A stretch of 64,000 nt of DNA from the NCBI RefSeq assembly GCF_029168945.1, contig NC_083605.1:25309280-25373279 (forward strand), in the 5' to 3' direction. The translations under genes were made by a program, and so were the position numbers. Shown here piece by piece: positions 34,258 to 46,839 of this stretch; position 1 is the stretch's first letter, and every line of letters begins with the position of its first letter. Below the pieces are notes generated by a model. It saw nothing but the letters and a program-made list of their open reading frames with translations. It was not told the DNA's origin and made no database searches. The stretch is from Cannabis sativa (Eukaryota; Streptophyta; Magnoliopsida; Rosales; Cannabaceae).

Positions 34258-37200
34258 AATCTTGCACTAACATAAAATAATTAGTACATTTCAATTAATC
34301 CTAAATTCAGTCTGTGCTTTTCAAATGTAGTTACAGTCAAAAATTTTGTAAATGGATCAGCTAAGTTGTCTTCAGTACCTACTTTCTCCACCAATACCTC
34401 CCCTCTTGCCACTTATTCCCTAATGATGTGGTATTTCTGTTGGGTTTTATGCCCTAAATAAAACTCATTTCAATATAATCAGATTTACTTATTGATATAG
34501 ATCAGAAATAACATTTAATGTTGCATGGTTCACATGATTTATTTCATGATTATATGTACATAATGTATGAATTCATTTGAAACCCTTTTCACATACTTGA
34601 TCCTGTTTATTGTGTTGTCAACACATTGGAAAGTAAACATGACTATGTGAATAAAGTTTCCTAGATTTACCAGACACAGGGTTTTACTGATATGATAATC
34701 TACAACAGAGTTTACTTGCATTTGGAGAAATGCTATGTTCTTTCCAGAGCATTGGTTAAAGTAAATCTCAGGTTGGATGCATGGAGTATGCATCGGAAGG
34801 GAGCTATATTAAACTTTAACTTAGATTTATTAAACTTACCGTAATATCTATTTAAGTCAATATCGCCTAGTTGATCCTAGATCAAATGATCTTAATCCTG
34901 TTATGATTAGGCTCAATCTCAAGAGGCTATTCGTGTTCTTTGATTTGTTAGTTAAGCCTACTTTTGGGTCAGGGTGATACGTACATTTTGGGAACACGGT
35001 AGTGCAATTGAGTGGGAGCGCTAACATAAACATGGAATCTATAGCTTCTATTTGGCAAATAGTAAGTAAAGGATGATCTCCTTCGAGCTTAACCAAACGA
35101 AAATAAATGGTGGAGATCTCATTTCACATAAGCTGAAATATCATTTATACGGGGTTAAGTGTTTTAAGGATTAAATACATTGTAGGGTATAACGGTAATC
35201 TAATCCCTTTACAGTGTAGATCATTCATATAGAGTATCATTGATCAAATTAGGATTATAATAATGGATAACTAATGATGTGTCTATATGTGGAGCATATA
35301 GAGCATTCTATATACTAAGTTCTATGCGTAGATTCAACGAAGAATTAATAGGTCAGTGAATTTAGGTTATAAATTCTTGATCTGCTTATTGGAAGCTCGG
35401 TTATATAGACCCATGGTCCCCGCACTAGTTGAGATAATATTGCTTGTAAGACTCATATAATTGGTTTTGATTAATCAATTATAATTCTCAAATTAGACTA
35501 TGTCTATTTGTGAATTTTTCACTAAGTAAGGGCGAAATTGTAAAGAAAGAGTTTTAGGGGCATATTTGTTAAATATGATACTTTGTATGGTTCAATTAAT
35601 AAATATGATAAATGACAATATTATTTAATAATTATTTATAGTTATTAAATAGTTAGAATTGGCATTTAAATGGTTGAATTACAAAATTGGCGTTTTTGAG
35701 AAAATCAGATGCAGAAAAGATAAAACTGCAAAATTGCAAAAAGTGAGGCCCAAATCCATATTCCTAGGGCCGGCCACTTTTGTAGGGTTTTACCTCTGAT
35801 ATTTTCATTATTTTAATGCCAAATAATTCAAACCTAACCCTAGTGGAATGCTATAAATAGATAGTGAAGGCTTTAGGAAAATTACACTTTCCTTCTGACT
35901 TTTCATTCAGAAAAAACTGAGCCTCTCTCTCTCCCTATCTATGGCCGACCACTCGCTCTCTCTCTTCTTCCTAAAGATTTCGAAATACTTAGTGTTAGAG
36001 TAGTGCCCACACACAGCAAGTGATACCTCAATCATAGTGAGGAAGATCGTGAAGAAAGACTTTCATCAAGAAGGAGTTTCAGCACTAAAGATTCAGAGAA
36101 AGAGATCGAGGTTCAGATATTGATAATGCTCTGCTTCAGAAAGGAATCAAGGGCTAGATATCTGAACGAAAGGAGTCATTATATTCCGATGCACCCAATG
36201 TAAGGTTTACTAAACTTTATATGTGTTTATTTCATCGTTTTAGAAAGTTCATATTTAGGGTGTTAATCAACATACTTGTGAGTAGATCTAAGATCCTGGT
36301 AAAATAATTTCCAACAATTTCCTCTCTATGTGTGTGCTTCTCTTGTGGCTTCGAGGCTCTTTACTATTGGCTATAGCACCATTGTTGTCACAAAGTAAAA
36401 CCAGTGGTTTTTCCATTCCAGGAACAACACCAAGTCTTGAGAAGAACTTTCTTAGCCAAACAAGTTCCTTAGCAGCCTCAGCAGTAGCTATGTACTCGGC
36501 CTCCATGGTAGAATATGATATTGCGGTTTGCTTAGTGCTTCTCCAAACAACTGCTCCACCCTCAAGAGTAAAAACCATCCCAGAAGTAGACTTTCTGTCA
36601 TCATGACAAGCCTGGAAATTCGAGTCAGTATAGCCTACGGTATTTAAAGCACCACCGTTGTAGACTAACACATAATGTCTAGTACTTTTCAAATATTTCA
36701 GAATATGCTTAATTGCAGTCCAATGTTCCTCTCCTGGGTTTTTCTAATACCTGCTCACAATTCCTACTGCATAGCAAATGTAAGGTCTAATGCATAACAT
36801 TGCATATATTAGACTCCCAACTGCTGAAGCGCAAGGAACCCTTCTCACATCCTCTACCTCTTGGGGATCATTAAGAGACTATTCCTTTGACAGACGGATA
36901 CCAAATCTAGAAGGCATCACTACCCCTTTGGTATTTTTCATTGAGAATCTCTCTAAAACCTTATCAATGTAAGCTGTTTGAGAGAGAGCACGAGATCTAT
37001 TCTTCCAGTTTTTGATAATCTGAATACCAAGAACATAAACAGCTTCACCCAAATCTTTCATTTCAAATTGAGTGTCAAGCCACTCCTTGATGTCAGTCAT
37101 TTTCTTGATATTGCTACCAATAATCAAAATGCCATCAACATAAAGGACCAAGAATACTACCACTTGATTATCCTTGAGTTGGTAAACACAAGGTTCATCA

Positions 37201-39310
37201 TTGTTTTGGTGAAAGCCGTAGGTCTTGATTATTTCATCAAACCTTTTATTCCAAGAGCGAGAAGCTTGCTTAAGTCCATAAATCGACCTATTCAGTTTGC
37301 AAAATTTCTCTTCCTGCCCTAGAAAAGCATAGCCTTTTGGTTGCTCCATATAGATGGTTTCTTCAAGAATTCCGTTAAGGAAAGCTATCTTGACATCCGT
37401 TTGCAAAATTTCATAATCAAAAGCGGCAGCTATGGAGAGAAGAATTCTGATGGATTCGAGCATGGTGACTGGACTAAAAGTATCCTCATAGTCCACACCT
37501 TCTCTTTGGGTATAACCCTTAGCGACCAGTCTAGATTTAAAAGTTTTGACTTCGCCTCCAGTACCTCTTTTCTTCTTGTAGACACACTTACATCCGATTG
37601 GACGATAATCATCAGGTGCGTCTACATATTCCCAAACTTTGTTCTTTTTCATGGAATCCATTTCTGAATCCATGCCGGCTGACCATTGTTTCCGTTCCAA
37701 ACTTGCCATTACCTTTTCATAGGTTAATGGATCATCATCAATACTGTCACCAACGACCATATTGATTTCACCATCCAAGCCATAACGAGATGGTTTTGTG
37801 AAAACCCTCCCACTACGATGAGGAGCCATGATCTTATGAACAGGAACATTAGTTGTAGATTTTTAGGTTGTATCAACTTGCAAAGGTTCAATCGAGGGAG
37901 TGGGCTTATCCTCTACTTGAGTAGAAGACGATGGAACATTAGAAGGAGTTATATCTGAAAGCATTTCCTCCAATACTACTTTGCTTTGCGGCTTGAAATT
38001 CTTAATATAGTCATCTTCAAGGAAAGTGGCTTTTGTGGAGACGAACACTTTACCATCCTTGTGACTATAAAATAGTCCTCTCCTAGTCTCCTTAGAATTT
38101 CCAACAAAGATGCAAACCTCAGTTCGCTTTTCTAGTTTGCCATCTTTCTTTCTTAAGACATGAAAAGGGCACCCCCAGATTCTGAAATGGCATAAACTAG
38201 GTCTACAACCATTCCATAATTCTAAAGGTGTCTTATGGACTGATTTAGATGGAACAACATTTAAAATGTTAGTTGCCATCTGAATAGCATATCCCCAGAA
38301 GGATGTAGGTAGAGTTGAGTAGCTAAGCATGGACCTAACCATTTCCAAAAGCGTGTGATTTCTTCTTTTTGTAACTCCATTTTGTTGTGGAGTGCTAGGG
38401 GCAATAAATTGGGATTCAATTCCAAGTTCAATAAAATGATCTTTGAACTGGATATCCATATATTCTCAACCCCTTTCAGTTCGCAAGATCTTTAAAGTTT
38501 TACCCAATTGGTTTTGAGCCAATGCTAGAAATTCCTGAAACTTCTCAAATGTTTCAGATTTCTTATGCATAAGGTAAATATGACCATATCTAGAGTAATC
38601 GTCGATGAAAGTTACAAAGTACTCATAACCACCTCTGGCTTTGACATTCAGTGGTCCACAAAGATCTGAATGCACTATGCCTAGTGGTTCCTTGGCACGC
38701 TCTACCTTTGCCGAGAAAGAACGTTTTGTCATTTTGCCTTCTAGGCAAGATTAACAAACTGGTAATTCACCTAAGGTGACATTTTTCAATGGACCACCTT
38801 TGGTTAATCTGTGAAGTCTATCATAGCCTATATTACCAAGACGTAAGTGCCATAGATATGTTTCATCTTCATTATCGATCTTTTGCTTTTTGTGGTTTCT
38901 AGGTTTAGCTACCTTAAACAGTTCGTTATTAAGCGCAAATGGTTCATCTGGTCTTAGAACATAAAGCCCTTGTTCCATAGATGCAACACAAATTTGAATG
39001 TCATTTCGAGAAATGATAGAACCAGAATTCGAAAAATTTAATTTGTATTGTTGCAACTGTAAACATGAAACAAAAAACAAGTTTCTACTGAAATTCGGAA
39101 TAAACAAGACATTGTCTAAATCCAAAATTTTGTTCTGAAACTTGAGTTTGGTTTTTTCTCTTGCTCTAACCGATACCATTTCGCCATTACCAACTTTAAG
39201 TTTCAACTCTTCGGATTTTAAATAATTCCAGTTTTCAAGCAATTGCAATGAACAACAGACATAGTTAGTAGATCTAGAATCAAAAATCCCGATGGATTTG
39301 TCATTCTCTA
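34258..39310 (-). pseudogene. pol: Copia-5 pol (PR-INT-RT-RNase H), decayed
   Basis: Minus-strand homologue of the copia-1 polyprotein, broken by stops and by a solo LTR. The protease motif reads DSRS (39270-39281) instead of DSGS. Integrase zinc-finger HLRLGN (about 38840) has lost its second histidine. The integrase core keeps HSDLCG, but the second catalytic Asp is Glu (38475-38477), followed by a stop (38466-38468). RT spans about 36879-37829 with YVDG (37131-37142) in place of YVDD. RNase H keeps YTDS, MEAEY and LCDNN (36317-36692), then the solo LTR 34438-36316. The tail (34258-34437) has a stop within HIIRE*VARG. Every enzymatic domain except RNase H has lost a key residue. Confidence 0.9.
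34438..36316 (+). repeat. Solo copia LTR (ATTTC duplication)
   Basis: Complete plus-strand LTR of 1,879 bp, TGTTGGGTTTTATGCCC to TTCCAACA, flanked by ATTTC at 34433-34437 and 36317-36321. TATA box at 35852-35859. It sits in the RNase H end of copia-5 pol. Confidence 0.93.
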
Positions 39311-39329
39311 AAACATGTGATTCAAGTTC

Positions 39330-39882
39330 TTAGTGTTCAGAAGTCTGGGACAATTTGATTTAAAATATCCCTTATGTTCACAATTAGAACATTGAATAAT
39401 ATGTCTACTTAATTGTTCTTGGATTGTTCTTATTGTTGGTTCAATTTTTTGTGAAAGATAATCTGAGTAAGTGGAATCACTATCTCTATCCTTTTCAACT
39501 GCGCCTGAAGTAGTAGAATTTTCGGGGGAATTATTCTAAATATCTTCAACTTTTCTTTTGCCCTTATCTGCATTACTGAGAAGGATCTCCATGCAAGTGA
39601 CAATGTCCGTTCATAAGCACGCAAATCAGCGTCCATCTTGTCTATGTCAGACGAGTTCCAATTGTTAACAACGAATTGGTTAAACTCAGGTGATAAGTTG
39701 TTGAGAGCTAAATGAACTCTTTGCTCTCTAGATAAAACAATTCCCAGCATAGCTTCTTTCTAGAATTTCATGTTCATCACGAGCAAGTATGAAGTTATAC
39801 TTTGACCAGGAGTCATCTTCACACTTTGGAGTTCATTCCTAAATGCATATTCTAGATGAGGATTGGGGTGTGGGTTGTACAT
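39330..39882 (-). pseudogene. gag: Copia-5 gag remnant
   Basis: Minus-strand gag piece beginning at an ATG at 39882 (MYNPHPNPHLEYAF), 8 nt after an acceptor-like TTGTAG. It is short at the N-terminus and has a stop after MNMKF. The main frame 39430-39750 includes LGIVLSREQRVHLALNNLSP and ends in sequence without a frame. A zinc knuckle can be read near 39349-39391 as CSNCEHKGYFKSNC, where the histidine has become tyrosine. The gag type is related to the remnant fused to pol in copia-1 and differs from the gag of copia-2 and copia-4, so at least two gag lineages are present. Confidence 0.7.
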
Positions 39883-40316
39883 TTTGACACTACAATTATC
39901 AATAAACAAAAACAAATTATTGGTTCAATTAAACTCATACACAAGTTCAGAAAATAACAAGTAAAGCAAATATGTTTGCAAAAATACTAAAATAAAACAT
40001 ATTAATTATTTTCCAAGGTTTCCAACATAATGAAATATAGAATCCCGGTAGGTGAGAGTCAAAAATAACATTAGTTGAATAGAGTAATCATCTAAAATGG
40101 ACACCATTTTTGCAACCTTTTATTCAATAAAAATGAGAATCCAACATTGTCCTGATAGGCGAGAGTCAAGGTTATTCTCATTTTATCAGCTTCCACCATT
40201 GTTTCATATTCTATTAGTTTATATCTAAGTAGTCACCGTAAGGGAGTCTAATAGAAACGAAAACTTACAAAATACTTATCATATGAGATCTTACAGTGTT
40301 AAGTGCTTTCAACGAA
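39883..40316 (-). other. Copia-5 leader, gag-proximal part
   Basis: Minus-strand leader next to gag. It holds both copies of the paired CGGGACA-type motif (about 40043-40061 and 40148-40169) and the acceptor-like TTGTAG with AG at 39890-39891. It is continued at 50512-51419 on the far side of copia-3. Confidence 0.65.
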
Positions 40317-40321
40317 TAACC

Positions 40322-42158
40322 TGTTGGGTTTTGTGCCCTAAATAAAACTCATTCAATATAATCAGATTTACTTACTAATAAAGATCAGAAATAACATTTT
40401 ATGTTGCATGGTTCACATCAATTATTTCATGATTATATACATATAATGTATGAATTCTATTTAAGTCCAGAACATATGAATTTGTTAATGATTATAGTGT
40501 TGTCAGCACAGTGGAATATAATCTTAATTATATGTTCGAAAGTTTATTCCCTGATTTGTCAGTTCACTGGATTTAGACTGACATGATAATTAGCGATAGG
40601 TATTCTTACACCTTGGATAAGTGGTATGTCCTTTTCAGGGCATTGGCAAAGTTTACCAGTATCGGATGTATGGAGTATACATCGGAAGGGACCGATATTG
40701 AACTTTGATTAGATATATATTAAAATTTACCGTAATATATATTCAATTCAATATCACCCGTTAATCCTAGATCAAATGATCTTAATCCTGATATGGTTAG
40801 GTCCGATCTCAAGAGTATTATACATGTTCTTTGATTTGTTAGTTAAGCCTACTTTCTGGTCAGGGTGATACGTACATTTTGGGAACATGATAGTATAATT
40901 GAGTGGGAGCGCTAACATAAATATGGAATCTATAACTTCTATAGGAATTTAGAAGTGAAACGATGATATCCTTCGAGCTTGGCTAAACAGAGATAAATGG
41001 TTGAGATCTCATTTCACTTCGCTGAAATATCATTTATACGGAGCTAAGTGTTTTAAGGATAAAATACATTGAAGGTGTAACGGTAATTTAGTCCCTATTC
41101 AATGTAGATCATCTATAAGAGAGTCATGGATTAAATTAGGATTATAACAATGGATAATTAATAGCGTATCTATATCGTGGAACATATAGAGCGTTCTATA
41201 TGACTGAGAGTGCAATTTCAAGTTCTAAGTGTGGATTCAATAAGGAATTAATAAGTTAGGGAATTTACTTGATACATTCAGTTCGGCTTATTGGAAGCTC
41301 GGTTATATAGCCCCATGGTCCCCATACTAATTGTAAGACTCAGTTAATTGATTTTACTTAATCAATTATAATTCTAAAGTTAGACTATGTCTACTTTATG
41401 AATTTTCACTAAGCAAGGGCAAAATTATAACAAAAGAGATTCTAGGTTTTATTTGTTAATTAATAAATATGTTAAATGACAATATTATTTAATAATTAAT
41501 TTTTAGTTATTAAATAATTAGAATTGACATTTAAATGGTTAAATTGAAAAATTAGCGTTTTTGAGAAAATGAAATGCAGAAATGATAAAACAGTAAATTG
41601 CAAAAGTTTGCCCCATTATCCACTAATATGGCCGGCCACTCTTATAGGCTTTTATCATTTATTTTTTCATTATTTTTAATGCCAAATAATTCTAACTTAA
41701 ACCTAGGTGGTTACCTATAAATAGATAGTGATGGCTCACATTCACACTTAACTTTGTCAGATGAAATTTGAGCCTCCTATTCTTTCTCTATAGCCGCCAC
41801 TTCCCTTCTCTTTTCCTCTTCAATTTCAAACCTTGAGTGAATGAGTGAGTGCCCACACACATCAAGTAGTATCTCAATCATAGTGTGGAAGATTGTGAAT
41901 AATCCAATCAACAAGAAGGAGAATCAGCATCAAAGGAAGGAGAGAAAGAGATCCAGGTTCAGATCTTGGTGATGCTCTGCTACAGACAGGAATCAAGGGC
42001 TAGAGATCTGAACGGAAGGAGTCATTATATTCTGCTGCACCCAACGTAAGGTTTCCTGAACTTTATATGTGTTTATTTCATTATTTTAGAATTCATATTA
42101 ATATGTTAATGAAACATACATGGTAATAAATCTAGATCCTGGTAAAATATTTCCAACA
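40322..42158 (+). repeat. Copia-3 5' LTR
   Basis: TGTTGGGTTTTGTGCCC to TTCCAACA. TATA box at 41716-41723, followed by the GGCTCA…TGAGCC inverted repeat (about 41733-41780). Confidence 0.93.
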
Positions 42159-42160
42159 AT

Positions 42161-42172
42161 TGGCCTTAGAGC
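42161..42172 (+). other. Copia-3 primer-binding site
   Basis: TGGCCTTAGAGC two bases after the LTR, one base different from the family PBS. Confidence 0.65.
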
Positions 42173-45100
42173 CATGGTAATGATTTACTTTCATGAAATA
42201 TGAATTAAAACGATGATATGTGTTGATTTGGATGGTTTCATGTTGATCTGTGTATTATATGATGATTGATTGATGCTTGTGAAATTTTATGAAAAATAAT
42301 TGAATTTTTGTTTCTGGAATTATTTTTATTGGATATTTTGGAAAAAGCTAAGCAATTCACTTTTTTACAGAACTTAATTTCGATTTTATTTAAATTAGTT
42401 ATGATTTTTTGAAGTTTTGAAAAAATCGGGGGTGGTGACACACACTTGTGCACGCGGGTTGCTGCTGACAGCACCCTTTGTGCGCCCAATCAGCCCCTTG
42501 CGCCCAAGGATGTGCACCTGGATGGTGTGCTTTTCATGCCGTCCGTACAACTCACAATTTTTTTGTTTTTCTTCGATTTTTCATGCCATTTCATGGAATT
42601 AACTTCCTATTTTTTGTGTAGTTTTATTTAGATATTTACTATTCCTATTTCAATTCTAATTATGAGAATTAAATAAATTGGATTTTTTAAAATTAATTTA
42701 TGATATTAGTGTAATTTGAACTTGAAATTAGTTAAATATCTATCTTTTTTGCTTAATTATCTATCTTATTTTTAAATTTTAGTTATTTTATCTTATTTTA
42801 AAATTTTAAGGTCAGATATTAAATTTTTTTAAATTATTCTATTTTTTAAATTATTTGACCTTATTTAAATTTAAAATAAGATTACTATAATCATGATATT
42901 TTAAATAGAAATAAGATATTTTGCTAACTTTTAAATTTTGTTATTTTTTTTATTTAAATTAAATTATAAAATCAGAATGATATTTATTATCATCCTATTT
43001 TATTGAATATTTAATTTATAAAATAACATGAAAATTTAAAAGATGGTTAGCAAATTTTTGAAATGATATTTAGGTTAGTTGAAACCTAATTTTTCAAAAT
43101 TGTAGGTTCAATTTTAATTTTTTTTTTATTATTTATGTAAATTTATTTTTAAAAAACGAAAATATATTTTTTTATTATTTAATTATTTTCGAAACTTTAT
43201 TTAATAAATTAATTAATTTAAAATTAAATAAATCCTACATCCAACTATCCAAATTCAACTTATTGCTGGAGTATGTGTTTTTAGATTGTTTGTAAGTTTT
43301 CTAAAACCTATTATTGTTTGATCTAAATTGCCATGGTTAACTTGTTGACAGATCCAACGATCTTATTTTAACCCATGGTTCAATTGTCATTAGGTCAAGT
43401 AAATAATTTGTAACAGGTAAATTTTACATTCTTCTTTCATCTTTGTATGACCTAGTAACATGATAGGATCCATCCAAATCTATGTGCATGGGTGAGCCTA
43501 TATGTGTACTTTATCTTTAGATGCATATAGGTTGTTGTTGCTAAATAAAATGTCACACCATGATAGCTTTTATTTAGGCCCATTTAGTTTTTGGGCCTAT
43601 TCAATTAATAACAGTTGTTCATTTTAAGATTAAATTCCTCTCTTTTGGGCCTTGTGTGAGAGTTGGGGGCCAATAGAAGTGGGTACGACATACTGAACCC
43701 AGCTCCCTCTCACATGAACTACCCCAACTGTGAAGGCCCATTTGCCTGTTTTTGATAACTGTGCTAGGTTAATTAAATTAGTTCAACCTAATAAAATTGA
43801 TTAGCAACATAATTAATTTCAAAGTAAATGAAATTTAATTTTCTATTCGTATATTTTGAAATTAATTTAAGAAAAACACACTTAGTTTAATGAATTTATT
43901 TCTAGATAAACTATATGTATTTTTCTTGTATTTAATTAAATATAGAATTTTAACTAATTAGATTCTTCTGAAGCTTAATTTTAGATATTCCTGTTTAAGT
44001 TGAAAATTGGTTATTTCTAACTAATTTTTTTTATCAACTTAAATTTTGAATATATTTTTTTGAATTTTAATTTAAGATGTAAATTAGTTATTTTAACTAA
44101 TTTTGGATCAACTTGAATTTGATATCTTTCAAAATTAAGTTGAAGAATTCTAGGAATTGGTTATTAAAGATTCTTTAGATATTTTTTAAGTTGATATTTT
44201 CTTTAAATATGGATAAACTTAAAATGGAATATTTTTAAATTAAGTGGTTACAACTTAATTCTGATATTTAATTAAATTTTATTTGAAAAATATTTAAGTT
44301 GGATATTTTAGATTTTTTATCTATAACAACGTAAATAAGATATTTTTTAAAAATTTTATTTTATTATATTTTAATTATTTATTTAATTTCGAATTTATTT
44401 TTCAAAAATTAAATAATTGAAAATTTAATTGAAGTTGGATTTTTTTAAAAAAAATTTAAATTTTTTTAACCAACTTTAATTTGTAATTTTCATTATTAAA
44501 ATATAGATTAAAATAAATGATTAAATAAAACACATATTTCTTTTAAATAATGAGCTTTAATCAAAAGACATTCGATCTCTATTGTTGGTCTTACAATAGT
44601 TAAATATTTTCAATATAACATCGAGACGCTAGACTTCGTCCCCCTTATGGATGGTTATTCTTTGAAAGCATTTAACACCGTAAGATCTCATTTGATAAGT
44701 GTTTTGTAAGTTTTCGTCTCTATTAGACTCTCCCCTACGGTGACTACTTAGAAAATTATTTTAAGTTGGAAATTTTCTCTAAAATTTCATAACAGCTTAA
44801 ATTTGAATAATTTTCAAAATATATTTTATTTTATTTTATTAATCTTTTTCCCACAATTTCGAAATTGCATTTCTTTAATGCAGAAATTTCAAATTTTATT
44901 TGAAAAATAGATTAAAGTTGAAAACTATTTATTTTTGGAACAACTTAAATCAATGAGTTTTTTCATTTAATGATTAATTAAAATAAATGAACTAAAATAT
45001 ATTATAATTAGAAAATGAATTAATTAGTCAATGAAAGTCTAGATATTATCTGTTTTGATTGAAGTATTTTTCTAGTGTATTTAATTAAATAGAAAATTAA

Positions 45101-46123
45101 TATTTGAGTTGATTTCATCATGATACTTAAATATTTGAAATTTTTCTTTAATATTTAATTAAATAAGAAAATTAAATTTTTTTGTTGTAAATTAATTTTA
45201 TTGATTAATTTTGGGCCAACATAAAATTAGAATAATTTTTTCCAAGATTTATTTTTATTTTATTTTAACAAGCATTTTCGAAAATTGTATTCTTATATAT
45301 ACTTCAATTTCTCGAAATGCAATATATATTTATAGAAAATTAAATTTGAGTTGTAAATTAATTTAAAGTAATTTTGAAACAACTTAAATTGAATATTTTT
45401 CTAAATATTTATTGGAAATTATTACTAAGATGGAAATAATTCATGTTATTTTCATATCCATCTAAGTATAACTTATAAATATTAAATTAAAATTTATATT
45501 TAGAATTTTTCATTCTAAATTGGAAATTTTAATTAAATAAATATATATTTAAAATAAATTGATTAAAATAAATAATAGAAGAAAATACACTTTAAATAAT
45601 GAGCTTTAATATTATTAGGATATTCGATCTCCATTGTTGGTTTTACATAGCTATTGTTTTAGTGAGTAATCCTCCCTAATGGAGGAACGTTCATTAGCAA
45701 GTTAGCACCGTTTAATCTCGAAAGATAAGTATTTTTGTAAGTTTTTTATATTAGTATTGATCACCCTAATGGTGGCGACTGATAAGACTTACATAAGTAT
45801 GAAACAATGGTGGAAGCTCATAAGATAGAATAGCCTTGACTCTCGCCAAAACCGGACAACGCTGGATTCCAATCTTGATCGAATAAAAGGTTGCTAGAAT
45901 GTTTATCATTTTAGATGAGCTGACAACTCTAGTCAATGGATGGTAGCTTTGACTCTCGCCTAAACGGGACACTGATATCAGTTTGTTGGAGACCTTGGAA
46001 ATTATTTAGGATTGTATGTGTTAGTATTTTCACTTGTCATTCCTACTTGCTATGTGTTTAATAATTTCTGAATTGTGTATGAATTTATATTGAACCATGT
46101 TATTTTCTGTTATTAAATTGTAG
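42173..46123 (+). other. Copia-3 AT-rich leader with GC-rich cassette
   Basis: About 3.95 kb with no gene. A GC-rich block at 42428-42547 contrasts sharply with its surroundings. Other landmarks: a donor-like ACAGGTAAAT with GT at 43417-43418, paired motifs at 45835-45857 and 45949-45971, and acceptor-like TTGTAG ending at 46123. A conserved block at about 43570-43750 is shared with copia-1, 2, 4 and 5. The rest is AT-rich. Confidence 0.6.
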
Positions 46124-46839
46124 TTTAATTTCAAATCTTCATTGTTGGTCTAACTTGGTTTGTTGTTCTAATGGGATAAATCCTAATGGATTGTCAACAT
46201 TAGACAAACATAATAGTATTAGATCTCAAAAGATAAATATTGTAAATGCAACATCTAGCTGTTAATCAATTGATGACACCTTAGACTAGTATTTATAATA
46301 TGAAACAAGAAGATTGACTCTCGCTAATCGGAGCATCGTTGGACTCTTATTTAAATACGAAATTATCCTAATTCCTCTTAGCTTATTCTTTTCGAATTAG
46401 CTCAATACTATATCATTGGATGAATGGTTTATAAATCATATAATGTCATTCCATATTTTCTCTTAAGAAATTAAATGACGCTTATGATTATATTCCCGAA
46501 ATTCTATCCCAAAATGATATAAATCCTCAATCTTAAAAATTGCCTACTTTTATGGGCAAATCAGACTTAGAGTTAAATTAGTAGTGGTGGTCCAAGAAAG
46601 AATTACTCATTATATTTGGTATAAATTTAAGTCTTTGACTTTAAATTTTAGATTCCAAATAATTTTTTTTTAATACAATACAGTTTCACTTTCACAAGTG
46701 TTTAATAACCATTTTCTATCAATGGATTCAAATTGTATGGAATATGAGTTTAGTATTCTGTGACCAGGATCCACTTGCACTATTCTAAGAACTCTTTAAT
46801 GTAACTAAACCTAAGTCATCAAAAGACTACAACCACATT
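46124..46839 (+). other. Copia-3, eroded gag region
   Basis: Sequence between the acceptor-like site and the first pol island. A gag start is expected here but none is seen, and frames are short. A third variant of the GACTCTCGC…CGGAGCATCG motif occurs near 46316-46338, suggesting a duplicated stretch of leader. I see no gene. Confidence 0.4.
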
